DNA of 64,000 bases, from contig NZ_MSJP01000034.1 of assembly GCF_014596525.1 (NCBI RefSeq), positions 62,001 to 126,000 of the forward strand, given 5' to 3'. Under the pieces are notes generated by a model. That model had not been told where the DNA came from. It did not search any database and saw only the letters and a program-made list of their open reading frames with translations. The translations under genes were made by a program, and so were the position numbers. Of the stretch, positions 1 to 8,828 are shown in pieces. This DNA is from Streptomyces sp. CBMA291 (GTDB lineage: Bacteria; Actinomycetota; Actinomycetes; Streptomycetales; Streptomycetaceae). Positions within the stretch are counted from its first letter, which is position 1. Each line of letters begins with the position of its first letter.

Positions 1-1121
1 ATCTGGCCCGGTTCCCCTTCACGACCAAGGCGGACCTCCGCGACCACTACCCCTTCGGGATGTTCGCCGTCGACCAGTCCCGCGTCCGGCGCCTGCACGC
101 CTCCAGCGGGACCACCGGCAGGCCCACCGTCGTCGGCTACACGCGGGGCGACCTCGACATGTGGGCCGACATGGTGGCCCGCTCCCTGCGTGCCGCAGGC
201 GCCCGTCCCGGACACAAGGTCCACGTGGCCTACGGCTACGGCCTGTTCACCGGAGGGCTCGGTGCCCACTACGGCGCGGAGCGCCTCGGCTGTACGGTGA
301 TTCCCGCCTCGGGCGGTATGACGGCCCGGCAGGTGCAGCTGATCCAGGACTTCCGACCGGAGATCATCATGGTCACCCCCTCGTACATGCTGACCCTCCT
401 CGACGAGTTCGAGCGGCAGGGTGTGGACCCCCGGTCGACCTCCCTGCGCGTGGGCGTCTTCGGGGCCGAGCCGTGGACGGAGGCGATGCGGCGGGAGATC
501 GAGGAGGCGTTCGCGATCGACGCGGTCGACATATACGGCCTGTCGGAGGTCATCGGTCCCGGTGTGGCGCAGGAGTGCGTCGAGACCAAGGACGGGCTGC
601 ACATCTGGGAGGACCACTTCTACCCGGAGGTCGTGGACCCCTTCACCGGCGAGGTGCTGCCCGACGGGGAGAAGGGTGAGCTGGTCTTCACCTCGCTCAC
701 CAAGGAGGCCATGCCGGTCGTCCGCTACCGGACCCGGGACCTCACCCGGCTGCTGCCGGGGACGGCGCGGAACTTCCGGCGGATGGAGAAGGTCACCGGG
801 CGCAGCGACGACATGATCATTCTGCGCGGGGTGAATCTCTACCCCACAGAGATCGAGGAGATCGTGCTGGGCGTCCCGGGAGTGGCCCCGCACTTCCAGC
901 TGCGGCTGACGCGGGAGGGACGCCTCGACGCGCTCACGGTGCGGGCCGAGGCCCGTCCGGACGCGACGGGTGCGGAGCGGGCGGAGGCGGCGCGGGCGAT
1001 CGCGGCGGCGGTCAAGGACGTCATCGGGGTGTCCGTCGGGGTCGAGGTGGTCGATCCCGAAACGCTGGAGCGTTCGGTCGGCAAGATCAAGCGGATCGTG
1101 GACCTGCGGAAGGAGGGGTGA
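1..1121 (+). CDS. paaK: Phenylacetate-CoA ligase, 3' part (5' end outside window)
   Basis: The reading frame is open from base 3, before the first internal ATG at 60. Those upstream codons read LARFPFTTKADLR, which matches the conserved N-terminal part of phenylacetate-CoA ligases, so the gene starts left of the window. It activates phenylacetate or a related aryl acid to its CoA thioester with ATP in the cytosol. Visible motifs are the adenylate-forming P-loop SSGTTGRPTVVGYT and the PaaK-specific segment YGLSEVIGPGVAQEC followed by IWEDHFYPEV. The C-terminal small domain is complete and ends at a TGA. A strong stem-loop lies just downstream. No other paa genes are visible, so the aryl substrate remains inference. 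Confidence 0.9.
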   Translation, partial: LARFPFTTKADLRDHYPFGMFAVDQSRVRRLHASSGTTGRPTVVGYTRGDLDMWADMVARSLRAAGARPGHKVHVAYGYGLFTGGLGAHYGAERLGCTVIPASGGMTARQVQLIQDFRPEIIMVTPSYMLTLLDEFERQGVDPRSTSLRVGVFGAEPWTEAMRREIEEAFAIDAVDIYGLSEVIGPGVAQECVETKDGLHIWEDHFYPEVVDPFTGEVLPDGEKGELVFTSLTKEAMPVVRYRTRDLTRLLPGTARNFRRMEKVTGRSDDMIILRGVNLYPTEIEEIVLGVPGVAPHFQLRLTREGRLDALTVRAEARPDATGAERAEAARAIAAAVKDVIGVSVGVEVVDPETLERSVGKIKRIVDLRKEG

Positions 1122-1151
1122 GATGACGGCGGGCGCATGCCGGAGGGCGGT

Positions 1152-1176
1152 CGCCCGGGGGGCGGGCCCCCGGGCG
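1152..1176. terminator. Bidirectional intrinsic-type terminator
   Basis: A perfect 10-bp GC stem (1152-1161 paired with 1167-1176) with a 5-nt loop sits between the convergent ligase gene and acyl-CoA synthetase gene. There is no clear U-tract, as is usual in Streptomyces. Confidence 0.65.
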
Positions 1177-1188
1177 GTGGCGGGGTGG

Positions 1189-2706
1189 TCAGACCGGTGG
1201 CCTGGGGGCGAAGCGGTCCCGGAGGTCGCGTTTGAGGATCTTGCCGCTCGCGTTGCGGGGCAGTTCGGGAAGGAAGTGGACGCGCTTCGGGGCCTTGAAG
1301 CCGGCGAGCTTCTCCCGGGCGTGGGCGAGGAGTTCCGCCTCGGTGACCTCGCCGCGCGGGACGACCACCGCCGTGACCGCCTCGATCCAGCGCTCGTCGG
1401 GCAGCCCGATGACCGCCGCCTCGGCGACGCCCGGGTGGGTGTAGAGCGCGTCCTCAACCTGTCGGGAGGCGACCAGCACTCCCCCGGAGTTGATGACGTC
1501 CTTCACCCGGTCGACGATGGTGAGGTAGCCCTCGGCGTCCCGGACGGCGAGGTCGCCGGAGTGGAACCAGCCGGCCCGGAAGGCCGCCTCGGTCTCCTCG
1601 GGTTTGCGCCAGTAGCCCTCGCAGAGCTGTGGGGAGCGGTAGACGATCTCGCCGGGCGTCCCGTCGGGGACGTCCTCGCCTTCCTCGTCGACGACCCTGG
1701 CCTCGACGTGCCGGACGGGACGCCCGCAGGAGTCCATCCGGCCCTCGTGTTCGTCGGGGCCGAGGACGGTGGCGAGCGGGCCGATCTCGGACTGGCCGAA
1801 GCAGTTGAAGAACCGCAGCCCGGGAAGGCGCGCGCGGAGCCGTTCCAGCACGGGTACGGGCATGATCGAGGCGCCGTAGTAGGCCTTGCGCAGCGCGGAC
1901 AGGTCGCGCTCCGCGAAACCAGGGTGTCCCGCGAGGGCGATCCAGACGGTCGGCGGGGCGAAGAAGCTGTCGGCGCGGCCCGCCTCGACCAGGTCGAAGA
2001 GGACGGCCGGGTCGGGTCCGTCGACGATCGTGTTCTCGGCGCCGACGGCGAGGTACGGCAGCAGGAAGACATGCGTCTGGGCCGAGTGGTAGAGCGGCAG
2101 AGCGTGCACGGGCCGGTCGTCCTCGTGCAGACCGAGGGCCTCGATCGCGCTGGCGTACTCGTGGACGAGGGCCCGGTGGGTCATCATCGCGCCCTTGGGC
2201 CGGGCGGTGGTGCCCGAGGTGTAGAGCAGCTGGACGAGGTCGCGGGCGTCCCGGTCGGCCTCGTACGGCTCGGGCTCGGCGAGCGCGTCGAGCAGCGAAC
2301 CGGGGGCGTCCCGCAGCGCCTTGACCGCGAATCCGTCGGGCACCCGATCCGCGAGGGCCGGATCGGCGAGGACGAGGGAGGTGTCCGACTGCTCCAGGAG
2401 GTACGCGAGGTCATCGCCGGTCAGATGGTGGTTGACCGGTACGTGGATCAGCCCCGCCCGCGCGCAGGCGAGGAACGCGATGAGGTAGGCGTCCGAGTTG
2501 TGGCCGTAGGTGGCGACCCGGGCGGACTCGGGCAGACCGAGGCCGCGGTCCGGGTCCCGCAGGACGGCCGCCGCGGTGGAGACGGCCGCGTCGAGTTCGG
2601 CGTACGTCCAGCTTCGGTCGGCGTACCGGACGGCGGTGCGGTCGGGCACGCGCCGGGCGCTCGCGCGCAGCACGCCGTCGACCGTTCGGCTGAGGAGTCG
2701 GTCCAT
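1189..2706 (-). CDS. AMP-forming acyl-CoA synthetase (class I adenylate-forming)
   Basis: A 505-residue enzyme that activates a carboxylic or fatty acid to acyl-AMP and then acyl-CoA. The P-loop LLYTSGTTARPKGAM, the FGQSEIG motif, the hinge region GWFHSGDLAV...GYLTIVDRVKD and the C-terminal catalytic-lysine segment NASGKILKRDLRD are all present and in family order, so it should be active. I chose the ATG at 2706 (MDRLLSRTV), because the open frame further upstream is arginine-rich and unlike the family. The ribosome site is weak. It is divergent from the penicillin-acylase gene and convergent with paaK. Chain-length specificity cannot be read from the sequence. Confidence 0.88.
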   Translation of the reverse strand: MDRLLSRTVDGVLRASARRVPDRTAVRYADRSWTYAELDAAVSTAAAVLRDPDRGLGLPESARVATYGHNSDAYLIAFLACARAGLIHVPVNHHLTGDDLAYLLEQSDTSLVLADPALADRVPDGFAVKALRDAPGSLLDALAEPEPYEADRDARDLVQLLYTSGTTARPKGAMMTHRALVHEYASAIEALGLHEDDRPVHALPLYHSAQTHVFLLPYLAVGAENTIVDGPDPAVLFDLVEAGRADSFFAPPTVWIALAGHPGFAERDLSALRKAYYGASIMPVPVLERLRARLPGLRFFNCFGQSEIGPLATVLGPDEHEGRMDSCGRPVRHVEARVVDEEGEDVPDGTPGEIVYRSPQLCEGYWRKPEETEAAFRAGWFHSGDLAVRDAEGYLTIVDRVKDVINSGGVLVASRQVEDALYTHPGVAEAAVIGLPDERWIEAVTAVVVPRGEVTEAELLAHAREKLAGFKAPKRVHFLPELPRNASGKILKRDLRDRFAPRPPV

Positions 2707-2864
2707 GCGGTGATCTTCGGCGGGCGGCGGGCGGCAGGTCAAGTACCGTGCGGCACGCCCTGCCCGGCCGTCCCTCGAATACGGAACGGCTTGCCGGCAC
2801 GGCCCCCACCTTCGCACCCATGGGGCCGACGCGCACTGTCCATCCCTGATCACCAGGAGGCACG

Positions 2865-5330
2865 TTGCACTTCCGCACCCGTATGAAGCATCTGGCGCTC
2901 GTCGGCGCCGCCCTGGCCGTCGTCACGGCCGCGGTGCCCGGCGCCGCCGTCGCACAAGCGGGCGACCGGGACCACCGGCCGTCCGACCGGGGCCTCTCGG
3001 CCGTCATCCGGTACACCGAGTACGGCATCCCGCACATCGTGGCCAAGGACTACGCGAGCCTGGGCTTCGGCACCGGGTGGGCCCAGGCCGCCGACCAGGT
3101 CTGCACCCTCGCGGACGGCTTCCTCACCGTGAACGGCGAGCGCTCACGGTACTTCGGAGCGGACGCCGCCCCGGACTTCTCGCTCTCCTCCGCCACCACG
3201 AACCTCTCCAGCGACCTGTACTTCCGGGGCGTCAAGGACGCGGGCACCGTCGAGAGACTGCTGCGGACCCCGGAGCCCGCCGGGCCGAGTCAGGACTTCA
3301 AGGAACTGGCACGGGGCTGGGCGGCGGGTTACAGCGCCTGGCTGCGCAAGAACCGGATCACGGACCCGGCCTGCGCGGGTGCCGACTGGGTCCGTCCGGT
3401 GACCGCGCTCGACGTCGCCCGGCACGGCTTCGCCGTCTCCGTCCTCGGCGGGCAGGGCCTGGCCGTCGACGGCATCACCGCCGCCCGACCGCCCGTCACC
3501 CCCGCCTCCTCCACCGCCCCGGCCACGCCGACAGCGCCGGGGACCTCGGGGACGGCGAAAGCCGGTGGCGCCGCCTCGCCGCCGGGCCCGTCCGGCCGGG
3601 GGCCGGATCCGGAGCGCGCGGCCGAGGCCGCCCGCGCCCTCTTCGCCCCCGAGAACGCCACCATGGGTTCCAACGCCGTCGCCTTCTCAGGTGCCACGAC
3701 GGCGAACGGACGCGGACTGCTCCTGGGCAACCCGCACTATCCCTGGCAGGGCGGCCGGCGTTTCTGGCAGTCGCAGCAGACCATCCCGGGCGAGCTGAAC
3801 GTCTCGGGTGCCTCGCTCCTCGGCACGGCCGTCGTCAACATCGGCTTCAACGACAAGGTCGCCTGGTCCCACACCGTCGCCACCGGCGTCCCGCTCGATC
3901 TGCACCAGTTGACGCTCACCCCGGGCGATCCCACCGCGTATCTGGTGGACGGCCGGACCGAGCGGATGGTCCAGCGCCGGGTGACCGTGGCCGTGAAGGA
4001 CGGCGCGCCGGTCTCCCGCACCCAGTGGTGGACCCGGTACGGGCCGGTCGTCGGCGGGCTCGGCTCCCAGCTCCCGCTGCCGTGGACGACGACCGCCGCG
4101 TACGCGCTGAACGACCCCAACGCGGAGAACCTGCGGGGCTCCGACACCGCGCTCGGCTTCGGCAAGGCTCGCTCCGTCCGGGACGTGTCGGAGGCGCTGC
4201 GCCGCACTCAGGGGCTGCCCTGGGTCAACACGATCGCGGCGGATTCCGCGGGCCACACCCTCTTCACCCAGGCGCAGGTGCTCCCCCGGATCACCGACGA
4301 CCTCGTGGCGCGCTGTTCCACCCCGCTCGGCCGGGCCATCTATCCGGTCTCGGGCGTCGCGGTGCTCGACGGCTCCCGCTCGGCGTGCGCGCCGGGCTCC
4401 GACCCGGACGCGGTGCAGCCGGGGATCTTCGGCCCGGCGAGGATGCCGGTCCTTCGGGACGCCACGTATGTGGAGAACTCCAACGACAGCGCCTGGCTGA
4501 CCCACGCCGACCGGCCGCTGACCGGCTACGAGCGGATCTTCGGAACGGTCGGGACCCCGCGTTCGCTGCGTACCCGGGGCGCGATCGAGGACGTGTCGGC
4601 GATGGCGGGGCGCGGTGGTCTGACCGTGGCGGACCTGCACCGCCAGCAGTTCGCGAACCGGGCGCCGGCGGGTGATCTGGCGGCGGCGGAGGTGGCGCGG
4701 GCCTGTCCCGCGGCGCTGCCGGGCGACCCCGAGGTCTGCCGGGTGATCGGTGCCTGGGACCGGACCATGAGGCGGGACAGCCGGGGAGCGCTGCTCTTCG
4801 ACCGGTTCTGGCGCAGGTTCACGGCGACGGTGCCGGTGGAGCGGCAGTGGCTGGTGCCGTTCTCGGCGGCGGACCCGGTCCGTACTCCGCGCACGGTGAA
4901 CACGGCGGGGGCGGGTTTCGCCAAGGCGCTCGGCGACGCGGCGGCGGAGTTGCGGGCGGCGGGGATCGCGCTGGACGCGCCGCTCGGCGCGCATCAGTTC
5001 GTCACGCGGAACGGGGAGCGGATCCCGGTGAGCGGCGGGACCGAGGCGCTGGGGGTGTGGAACAAGACGGAGGCCGTGTGGGACCCGGCGGGCGGGGGCT
5101 ACACCGAGGTCAGGCACGGCACGAGTCACGTCCAGGCGGTCGGCTGGGACGGCGGCCGGTGTCCGGTGGCCCGCACGCTGCTGGCGTACTCCCAGTCGTC
5201 GAACCCGGCGTCACCGCACTACAGCGATCAGACCCGGTTGTACGGGGCCGAGCGCTGGGTGACTTCCCGGTTCTGCGAGGCGGACATCCTGGGCTCGCCC
5301 GCGCTGAAGGTGGTGAGCGTCAGGGAGTGA
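2865..5330 (+). CDS. Secreted penicillin acylase-family N-terminal-nucleophile hydrolase
   Basis: An 821-residue precursor of the acylase family that cleaves amide-linked acyl chains (penicillins, acyl-homoserine lactones, lipopeptides). The TTG start at 2865 follows a perfect AGGAGG by 4 nt; the later ATG at 2883 lies too far from it. A signal peptide is clear (MKHLALVGAALAVVTAAVPGAAVAQA). The predicted self-processing site is ATMG/SNAVAFSG, which makes Ser269 the nucleophile of the beta subunit. Residues about 200-260, just before this site, are an Ala/Thr/Pro/Gly-rich stretch that looks like an enlarged spacer peptide. The GNPHYPW and NIGFND segments resemble aculeacin- or AHL-acylase relatives. 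The natural substrate is unknown, and quorum quenching or antibiotic deacylation are both possible. Confidence 0.9.
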   Translation: MHFRTRMKHLALVGAALAVVTAAVPGAAVAQAGDRDHRPSDRGLSAVIRYTEYGIPHIVAKDYASLGFGTGWAQAADQVCTLADGFLTVNGERSRYFGADAAPDFSLSSATTNLSSDLYFRGVKDAGTVERLLRTPEPAGPSQDFKELARGWAAGYSAWLRKNRITDPACAGADWVRPVTALDVARHGFAVSVLGGQGLAVDGITAARPPVTPASSTAPATPTAPGTSGTAKAGGAASPPGPSGRGPDPERAAEAARALFAPENATMGSNAVAFSGATTANGRGLLLGNPHYPWQGGRRFWQSQQTIPGELNVSGASLLGTAVVNIGFNDKVAWSHTVATGVPLDLHQLTLTPGDPTAYLVDGRTERMVQRRVTVAVKDGAPVSRTQWWTRYGPVVGGLGSQLPLPWTTTAAYALNDPNAENLRGSDTALGFGKARSVRDVSEALRRTQGLPWVNTIAADSAGHTLFTQAQVLPRITDDLVARCSTPLGRAIYPVSGVAVLDGSRSACAPGSDPDAVQPGIFGPARMPVLRDATYVENSNDSAWLTHADRPLTGYERIFGTVGTPRSLRTRGAIEDVSAMAGRGGLTVADLHRQQFANRAPAGDLAAAEVARACPAALPGDPEVCRVIGAWDRTMRRDSRGALLFDRFWRRFTATVPVERQWLVPFSAADPVRTPRTVNTAGAGFAKALGDAAAELRAAGIALDAPLGAHQFVTRNGERIPVSGGTEALGVWNKTEAVWDPAGGGYTEVRHGTSHVQAVGWDGGRCPVARTLLAYSQSSNPASPHYSDQTRLYGAERWVTSRFCEADILGSPALKVVSVRE

Positions 5331-5337
5331 GACGCGC

Positions 5338-5385
5338 CGCGGGGCCCCGCTGTCGGGAACCGGACGGTTCCGCGGGGCCCCGCTG
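5338..5385. terminator. Repeat-flanked hairpin between convergent genes
   Basis: A 7-bp hairpin GGAACCG-GA-CGGTTCC (5356-5371) is flanked by two direct copies of the self-complementary CGCGGGGCCCCGCTG (5338-5352 and 5371-5385). A degraded third copy follows at about 5404. It lies in the short gap between the acylase and the antiporter and probably terminates both. Confidence 0.5.
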
Positions 5386-5417
5386 GGGGAGATGGGACGG
5401 TTCTGCGGGCCCCTGGC

Positions 5418-6515
5418 TCAGGGGCTGAAGGAGAGGAACACGAAGGCGGCGAAGATCGAGAGGTGGACGCCGCCCTGGAGGAGCGTCGCCCGGCCGGGGA
5501 CCACGGTCAGCGCGCTGACCACACCGGTGAGGACGAGCAGGACCATATGGAGCGGGCCGAGGCCGAGCACCAGAGGCCCGTCGAGCCAGATGGAGGCGAG
5601 CGCGATCGCGGGGATGGTGAGGCCGATGCTGGCGATGGCGGAGCCGTAGGCGAGATTGAGGCTGGTCTGCATGCGGTCGCGGCGGGCCGCGCGGACGGCG
5701 GCGAGGGTCTCGGGCAGCAGCACCATGAGCGCGATGACCACGCCGACGACCGCATTGGGCAGACCGGCCGACTCGACGCCGTTCTCGATGGTGGGCGAGA
5801 TCAGCTTGGCGTTGCCGACGACGGCGACGAGGGCGAGGAGGAGCAGACCGAGGCTGGTCAGGGTCTCGCGCTTGCCCGGCGGGTCGGCGTGGTAGTCCGC
5901 CGAGTCGTGGCCGGGCCGGGGCACGGGGAGGAAGTAGTCGCGGTGTCGGACGGTCTGGACGGCGACGAACACTCCGTACAGACAGATGGAGGCGACGGCG
6001 GCGAAGGCCAGTTGGGCGGCGGAGAACTCGGGGCCCGGGTGACTCGTGGTGAAGGCGGGCAGGACCAGCGTCATCGTGGCGAGGGTGCAGACGATGGCGA
6101 GCGCGCCGCCGGAGCCCTCGGCGTTGAAGACGGCGACGCGGTTGCGGAGCGCGCCGACGAGGAGGGAGAGGCCGACGATGCCGTTGCAGGTGATCATCAC
6201 AGCGGCGAAGACGGTGTCTCTCGCGTAGGTGGAGGTCTTGTCGCCGCCTCCTGCCATCAGGGTGACGATGAGTCCGACTTCGATGATGGTGACGGCCACC
6301 GCGAGGACCAGCGAGCCATAGGGTTCGCCGACGCGGTGGGCGACCACCTCGGCGTGGTGGACCGCCGCCAGGACGGCGGCGATCAGGCAGAGTGCGATGA
6401 GGGCGACGGCGAAGCCTTGCAGATCGCGGCCCCAGGCCACGACAAGGTCAAGGGCCGCGACCACCGGCCCCCAGGTGGTCCACTGTCGCGCCATCGACGC
6501 CTTACTCGAACTCAT
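5418..6515 (-). CDS. chaA: Calcium/proton antiporter, ChaA-type (CaCA superfamily)
   Basis: A 365-residue integral membrane exchanger, expected to export Ca2+ or Na+ against H+ at the cytoplasmic membrane. The first alpha-repeat has the ChaA signature HRVGEPYGSLVLAVAVTIIE, and the second repeat appears as VGVVIALMVLLPE. About eleven hydrophobic segments can be seen. The ATG at 6515 (MSSSKASMARQW) is preceded by AGGA at about 10 nt; the in-frame ATG at 6524 abuts that purine stretch and is less likely. The gene follows a MarR regulator on the same strand after 42 bp and may be co-transcribed with it. Confidence 0.87.
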   Translation of the reverse strand: MSSSKASMARQWTTWGPVVAALDLVVAWGRDLQGFAVALIALCLIAAVLAAVHHAEVVAHRVGEPYGSLVLAVAVTIIEVGLIVTLMAGGGDKTSTYARDTVFAAVMITCNGIVGLSLLVGALRNRVAVFNAEGSGGALAIVCTLATMTLVLPAFTTSHPGPEFSAAQLAFAAVASICLYGVFVAVQTVRHRDYFLPVPRPGHDSADYHADPPGKRETLTSLGLLLLALVAVVGNAKLISPTIENGVESAGLPNAVVGVVIALMVLLPETLAAVRAARRDRMQTSLNLAYGSAIASIGLTIPAIALASIWLDGPLVLGLGPLHMVLLVLTGVVSALTVVPGRATLLQGGVHLSIFAAFVFLSFSP

Positions 6516-6557
6516 GATCCGCATCCTGCCACAAAGGGGGCTTTCGCCCGATTTCGA

Positions 6558-7148
6558 TCAATTCATAGGGTCACTGAGACCGCGTTCGTACGCGGCGAGG
6601 GTCTCGACGAAGACGCGCCGTTCGGACGCGTCCAAGGGAGCGAGGGCGGCATGCCAGGCGGCGGCGCTGCGACCGAGCCAGCCGTCGATGTCGGCGCGGT
6701 GCGCCTCGGCGATGGAAAGGATCTTCCGCCGCCGGTCGACGGGGTCCTCGGTCCGCTCCAGCACGTCCTTCTTCACCAGGTCCCCCACCATCAGGCTCAC
6801 GGTGGTGGGAGCCACTTCCAGACGGGCGGCCAGCTCGTTCACGCTCAGCGGTCCGTCGAACAGGAGGTAGGCGAGAAGGGAGAGGTGTCGCGGCGCCAGC
6901 GTGAGCGACTGCAACTCCGGGGGGATCCGCATCCGCCGGATGCGTCCGACCACGCGAGGCATGAGCATCAGCAGCGTCCGGACGGCCTCGTCGACCTCGG
7001 GCCCCTCAGTCCCCCCGCCGCCCCCGGCGCCGCCTCCACCCTCACTCCCGGGTTCGTCTCGACCCTCGGGTTCGTGCTCCGGTTCGTCCTCTGCCTCGCC
7101 GGTCTCCGGCCGGTCGGCGGCCTCGTCGTCCCTGCGCGCGTTCGGCAT
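6558..7148 (-). CDS. MarR-family transcriptional regulator with acidic/glycine-rich N-terminus
   Basis: A 196-residue regulator. The winged-helix region is clear (LSLLAYLLFDGPLSVNELAARL, then VAPTTVSLMVGDLVKKDVLER and the wing DPVDRRRKI). The first ~55 residues are Glu/Asp/Gly-rich and absent from ordinary MarR proteins. The start at 7148 (MPNARRDD) follows GGGGAGGGG at about 5 nt; the in-frame ATG at 7169 has no such site and falls on the operator. A perfect palindrome at 7169-7185 immediately upstream is the likely autoregulatory operator. The neighbouring acyl-CoA synthetase and antiporter genes are possible targets. Confidence 0.88.
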   Translation of the reverse strand: MPNARRDDEAADRPETGEAEDEPEHEPEGRDEPGSEGGGGAGGGGGTEGPEVDEAVRTLLMLMPRVVGRIRRMRIPPELQSLTLAPRHLSLLAYLLFDGPLSVNELAARLEVAPTTVSLMVGDLVKKDVLERTEDPVDRRRKILSIAEAHRADIDGWLGRSAAAWHAALAPLDASERRVFVETLAAYERGLSDPMN

Positions 7149-7168
7149 CCTGACCCCTCCCCATTTCA

Positions 7169-7185
7169 TTTGCTTTCAAAGCAAA
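7169..7185. promoter_or_regulatory. Perfect palindrome TTTGCTTTCAAAGCAAA, probable MarR operator
   Basis: Two 8-bp arms, TTTGCTTT and AAAGCAAA, are separated by a single C, in an AT-rich island 20 bp upstream of the MarR start. This size and placement are typical of MarR-dimer operators in actinobacteria. That this protein binds it is inference. Confidence 0.7.
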
Positions 7186-7219
7186 GAGATATCCGGGGGT
7201 CGATGTTACCGGAAGACGG

Positions 7220-7261
7220 CGACATGCCCGGTTCCAGCCGCACCTGGAACCGGGCATGTCG
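7220..7261 (-). terminator. Strong terminator after the acyl-CoA synthetase gene
   Basis: A perfect 18-bp stem (7220-7237 with 7244-7261) and a 6-nt loop lie 17 bp past the stop codon of the synthetase gene. It should insulate the synthetase/monooxygenase operon from the MarR gene. Confidence 0.85.
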
Positions 7262-7277
7262 GGGGAATCGACCAGGA

Positions 7278-8828
7278 CTAGAGGGGCCGTTCGCGGCCCT
7301 CCCAGTACGGGTCGCGGAGGCGCCGCTTGTACAGCTTGCCGTTGGGGTCGCGGGGCATGACCGCGATGAAGTCGACCGACTTGGGACGTTTGAAGCCGGC
7401 GAGCCGGTCCGCACAGTGGGCCAGTACCGACGCCGCGAGTCCGGGCCCCGGCGTGTGTCCGTCGGCCGGTTCGACGACCGCCTTGACCTCCTCGCCCCAC
7501 TCCGGGTGCGGGATGCCGAAGGCGGCGGCGTCCGCGACGGCCGGGTGGGCGAGCAACGCGGCCTCGATCTCGGCCGGGTAGATGTTCACGCCACCGGAGA
7601 TGATCATGTCGATTCTGCGGTCGCGCAGGAAGAGATAGCCGTCCTCGTCGAGGACGCCCAGGTCCCCGACGGTGAAGAAGTCCCCGATCCGGTTCTTCGC
7701 GGTCTTGGCCTCGTCCTTGTGGTAGCGGAAGCCGCCGGTGTCCATCCTCAGATAAACCGTGCCGAGTTCGCCCGGCCCCAGACGGACGCCGTCGTCGTCG
7801 AAGACCGCGAGTTCGCTGATCGGCCAGGCACGGCCGACCGTGCCCGGCTTCTTCAGCCACTCCTCCGCCGTCGCGAAGGCACCGCCGCCCTCGCTGGCCG
7901 CGTAGTACTCCTCGACGCACCGGCCCCACCAGTCGATCATCGCCCGCTTGACGTGCTCGGAGCAGGGCGCGGCGCCGTGGATGGCGTGCCGCATCGAGGA
8001 GACGTCGTACCGCTCCCGTACCTCCTCGGGAAGGGCGAGCAGCCGGTGGAACTGGGTGGGGACCATATGGGTGTGGGTACAGGCGTGCCGGTCGATCAGC
8101 CGGAGCATCTCCTCCGGCGTCCACCGGTCCATCAGGACGAGCGTGTGCCCGAGGTGCAGGGCCGCCGCGGCGAACTGGAGCACGGCCGTGTGGTAGAGCG
8201 GAGAGCAGACCAGATGGACGTTGCCGTCGGCCGGCCGGATGCCGAAGATGCCGAGGAAGCCGCCGAGGTGGGTCTCCTCCGGGAGCCTGCCGGGGAGCGG
8301 GCGGCGGATGCCCCGGGGCCGTCCGGTGGTGCCCGAGGTGTAGTTCATGACCCAGCCGAGGGTGCGCCCGGCGGGTGCGTCGCCGCTTCGGCCTTCGAGC
8401 AGTTCGGCGTACGGACGGAAGCCGGGGATCGCACCGACGGCGTATCGGCGGTCGGCGGGAAGGCCGGCCTCGTCGGCGGCGAGGACGACCGTCTCGGCGA
8501 AGCGCTCGTGGGCGAGGAGGACCCGGGCGCCGGAGTCGGCGACGATCCAGGCGATCTCGGGCCCGACGAAGTGGTGGTTGACGGGGACCAGATAGAACCC
8601 GGCCTGGGTGGCGGCGAGATGGGCGACGAAGAACTCGGGGCCGTTGGGCAGGACGACGGCGAAGGCGTCGCCGCGTTCGAGTCCCGCGGCGCGCAGCCCG
8701 TGGACGAGCCGGTTGGCCTCCGTGTGCAGCCGCCCGGCCGTCCACTCCTCGCCGTCGGGGGCGATCAGGACCGTACGGCCGGGGTCGGCGGTGGCCTGGG
8801 CCCAGAAGCCGCCGGGCGCCCGGGTCAT
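7278..8828 (-). CDS. AMP-forming acyl-CoA synthetase, coupled to nitronate monooxygenase gene
   Basis: A 516-residue fatty-acyl or aryl acid:CoA ligase. It shows the P-loop MNYTSGTTGRPRGI, the FFTVGDLGVLDEDGYLFLRDRR hinge with the family aspartate, and the C-terminal PNGKLYKRRLRD lysine loop. The start is fixed by an ATGA overlap: its ATG at 8828 shares bases with the stop of the upstream nitronate monooxygenase gene, implying translational coupling. It differs in sequence from the synthetase at 1189-2706, so the two probably serve different substrates. A strong terminator follows. The pairing with a nitronate-monooxygenase-like flavoenzyme recurs in actinobacterial lipid-catabolic clusters, but the pathway is not defined here. 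Confidence 0.9.
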   Translation of the reverse strand: MTRAPGGFWAQATADPGRTVLIAPDGEEWTAGRLHTEANRLVHGLRAAGLERGDAFAVVLPNGPEFFVAHLAATQAGFYLVPVNHHFVGPEIAWIVADSGARVLLAHERFAETVVLAADEAGLPADRRYAVGAIPGFRPYAELLEGRSGDAPAGRTLGWVMNYTSGTTGRPRGIRRPLPGRLPEETHLGGFLGIFGIRPADGNVHLVCSPLYHTAVLQFAAAALHLGHTLVLMDRWTPEEMLRLIDRHACTHTHMVPTQFHRLLALPEEVRERYDVSSMRHAIHGAAPCSEHVKRAMIDWWGRCVEEYYAASEGGGAFATAEEWLKKPGTVGRAWPISELAVFDDDGVRLGPGELGTVYLRMDTGGFRYHKDEAKTAKNRIGDFFTVGDLGVLDEDGYLFLRDRRIDMIISGGVNIYPAEIEAALLAHPAVADAAAFGIPHPEWGEEVKAVVEPADGHTPGPGLAASVLAHCADRLAGFKRPKSVDFIAVMPRDPNGKLYKRRLRDPYWEGRERPL

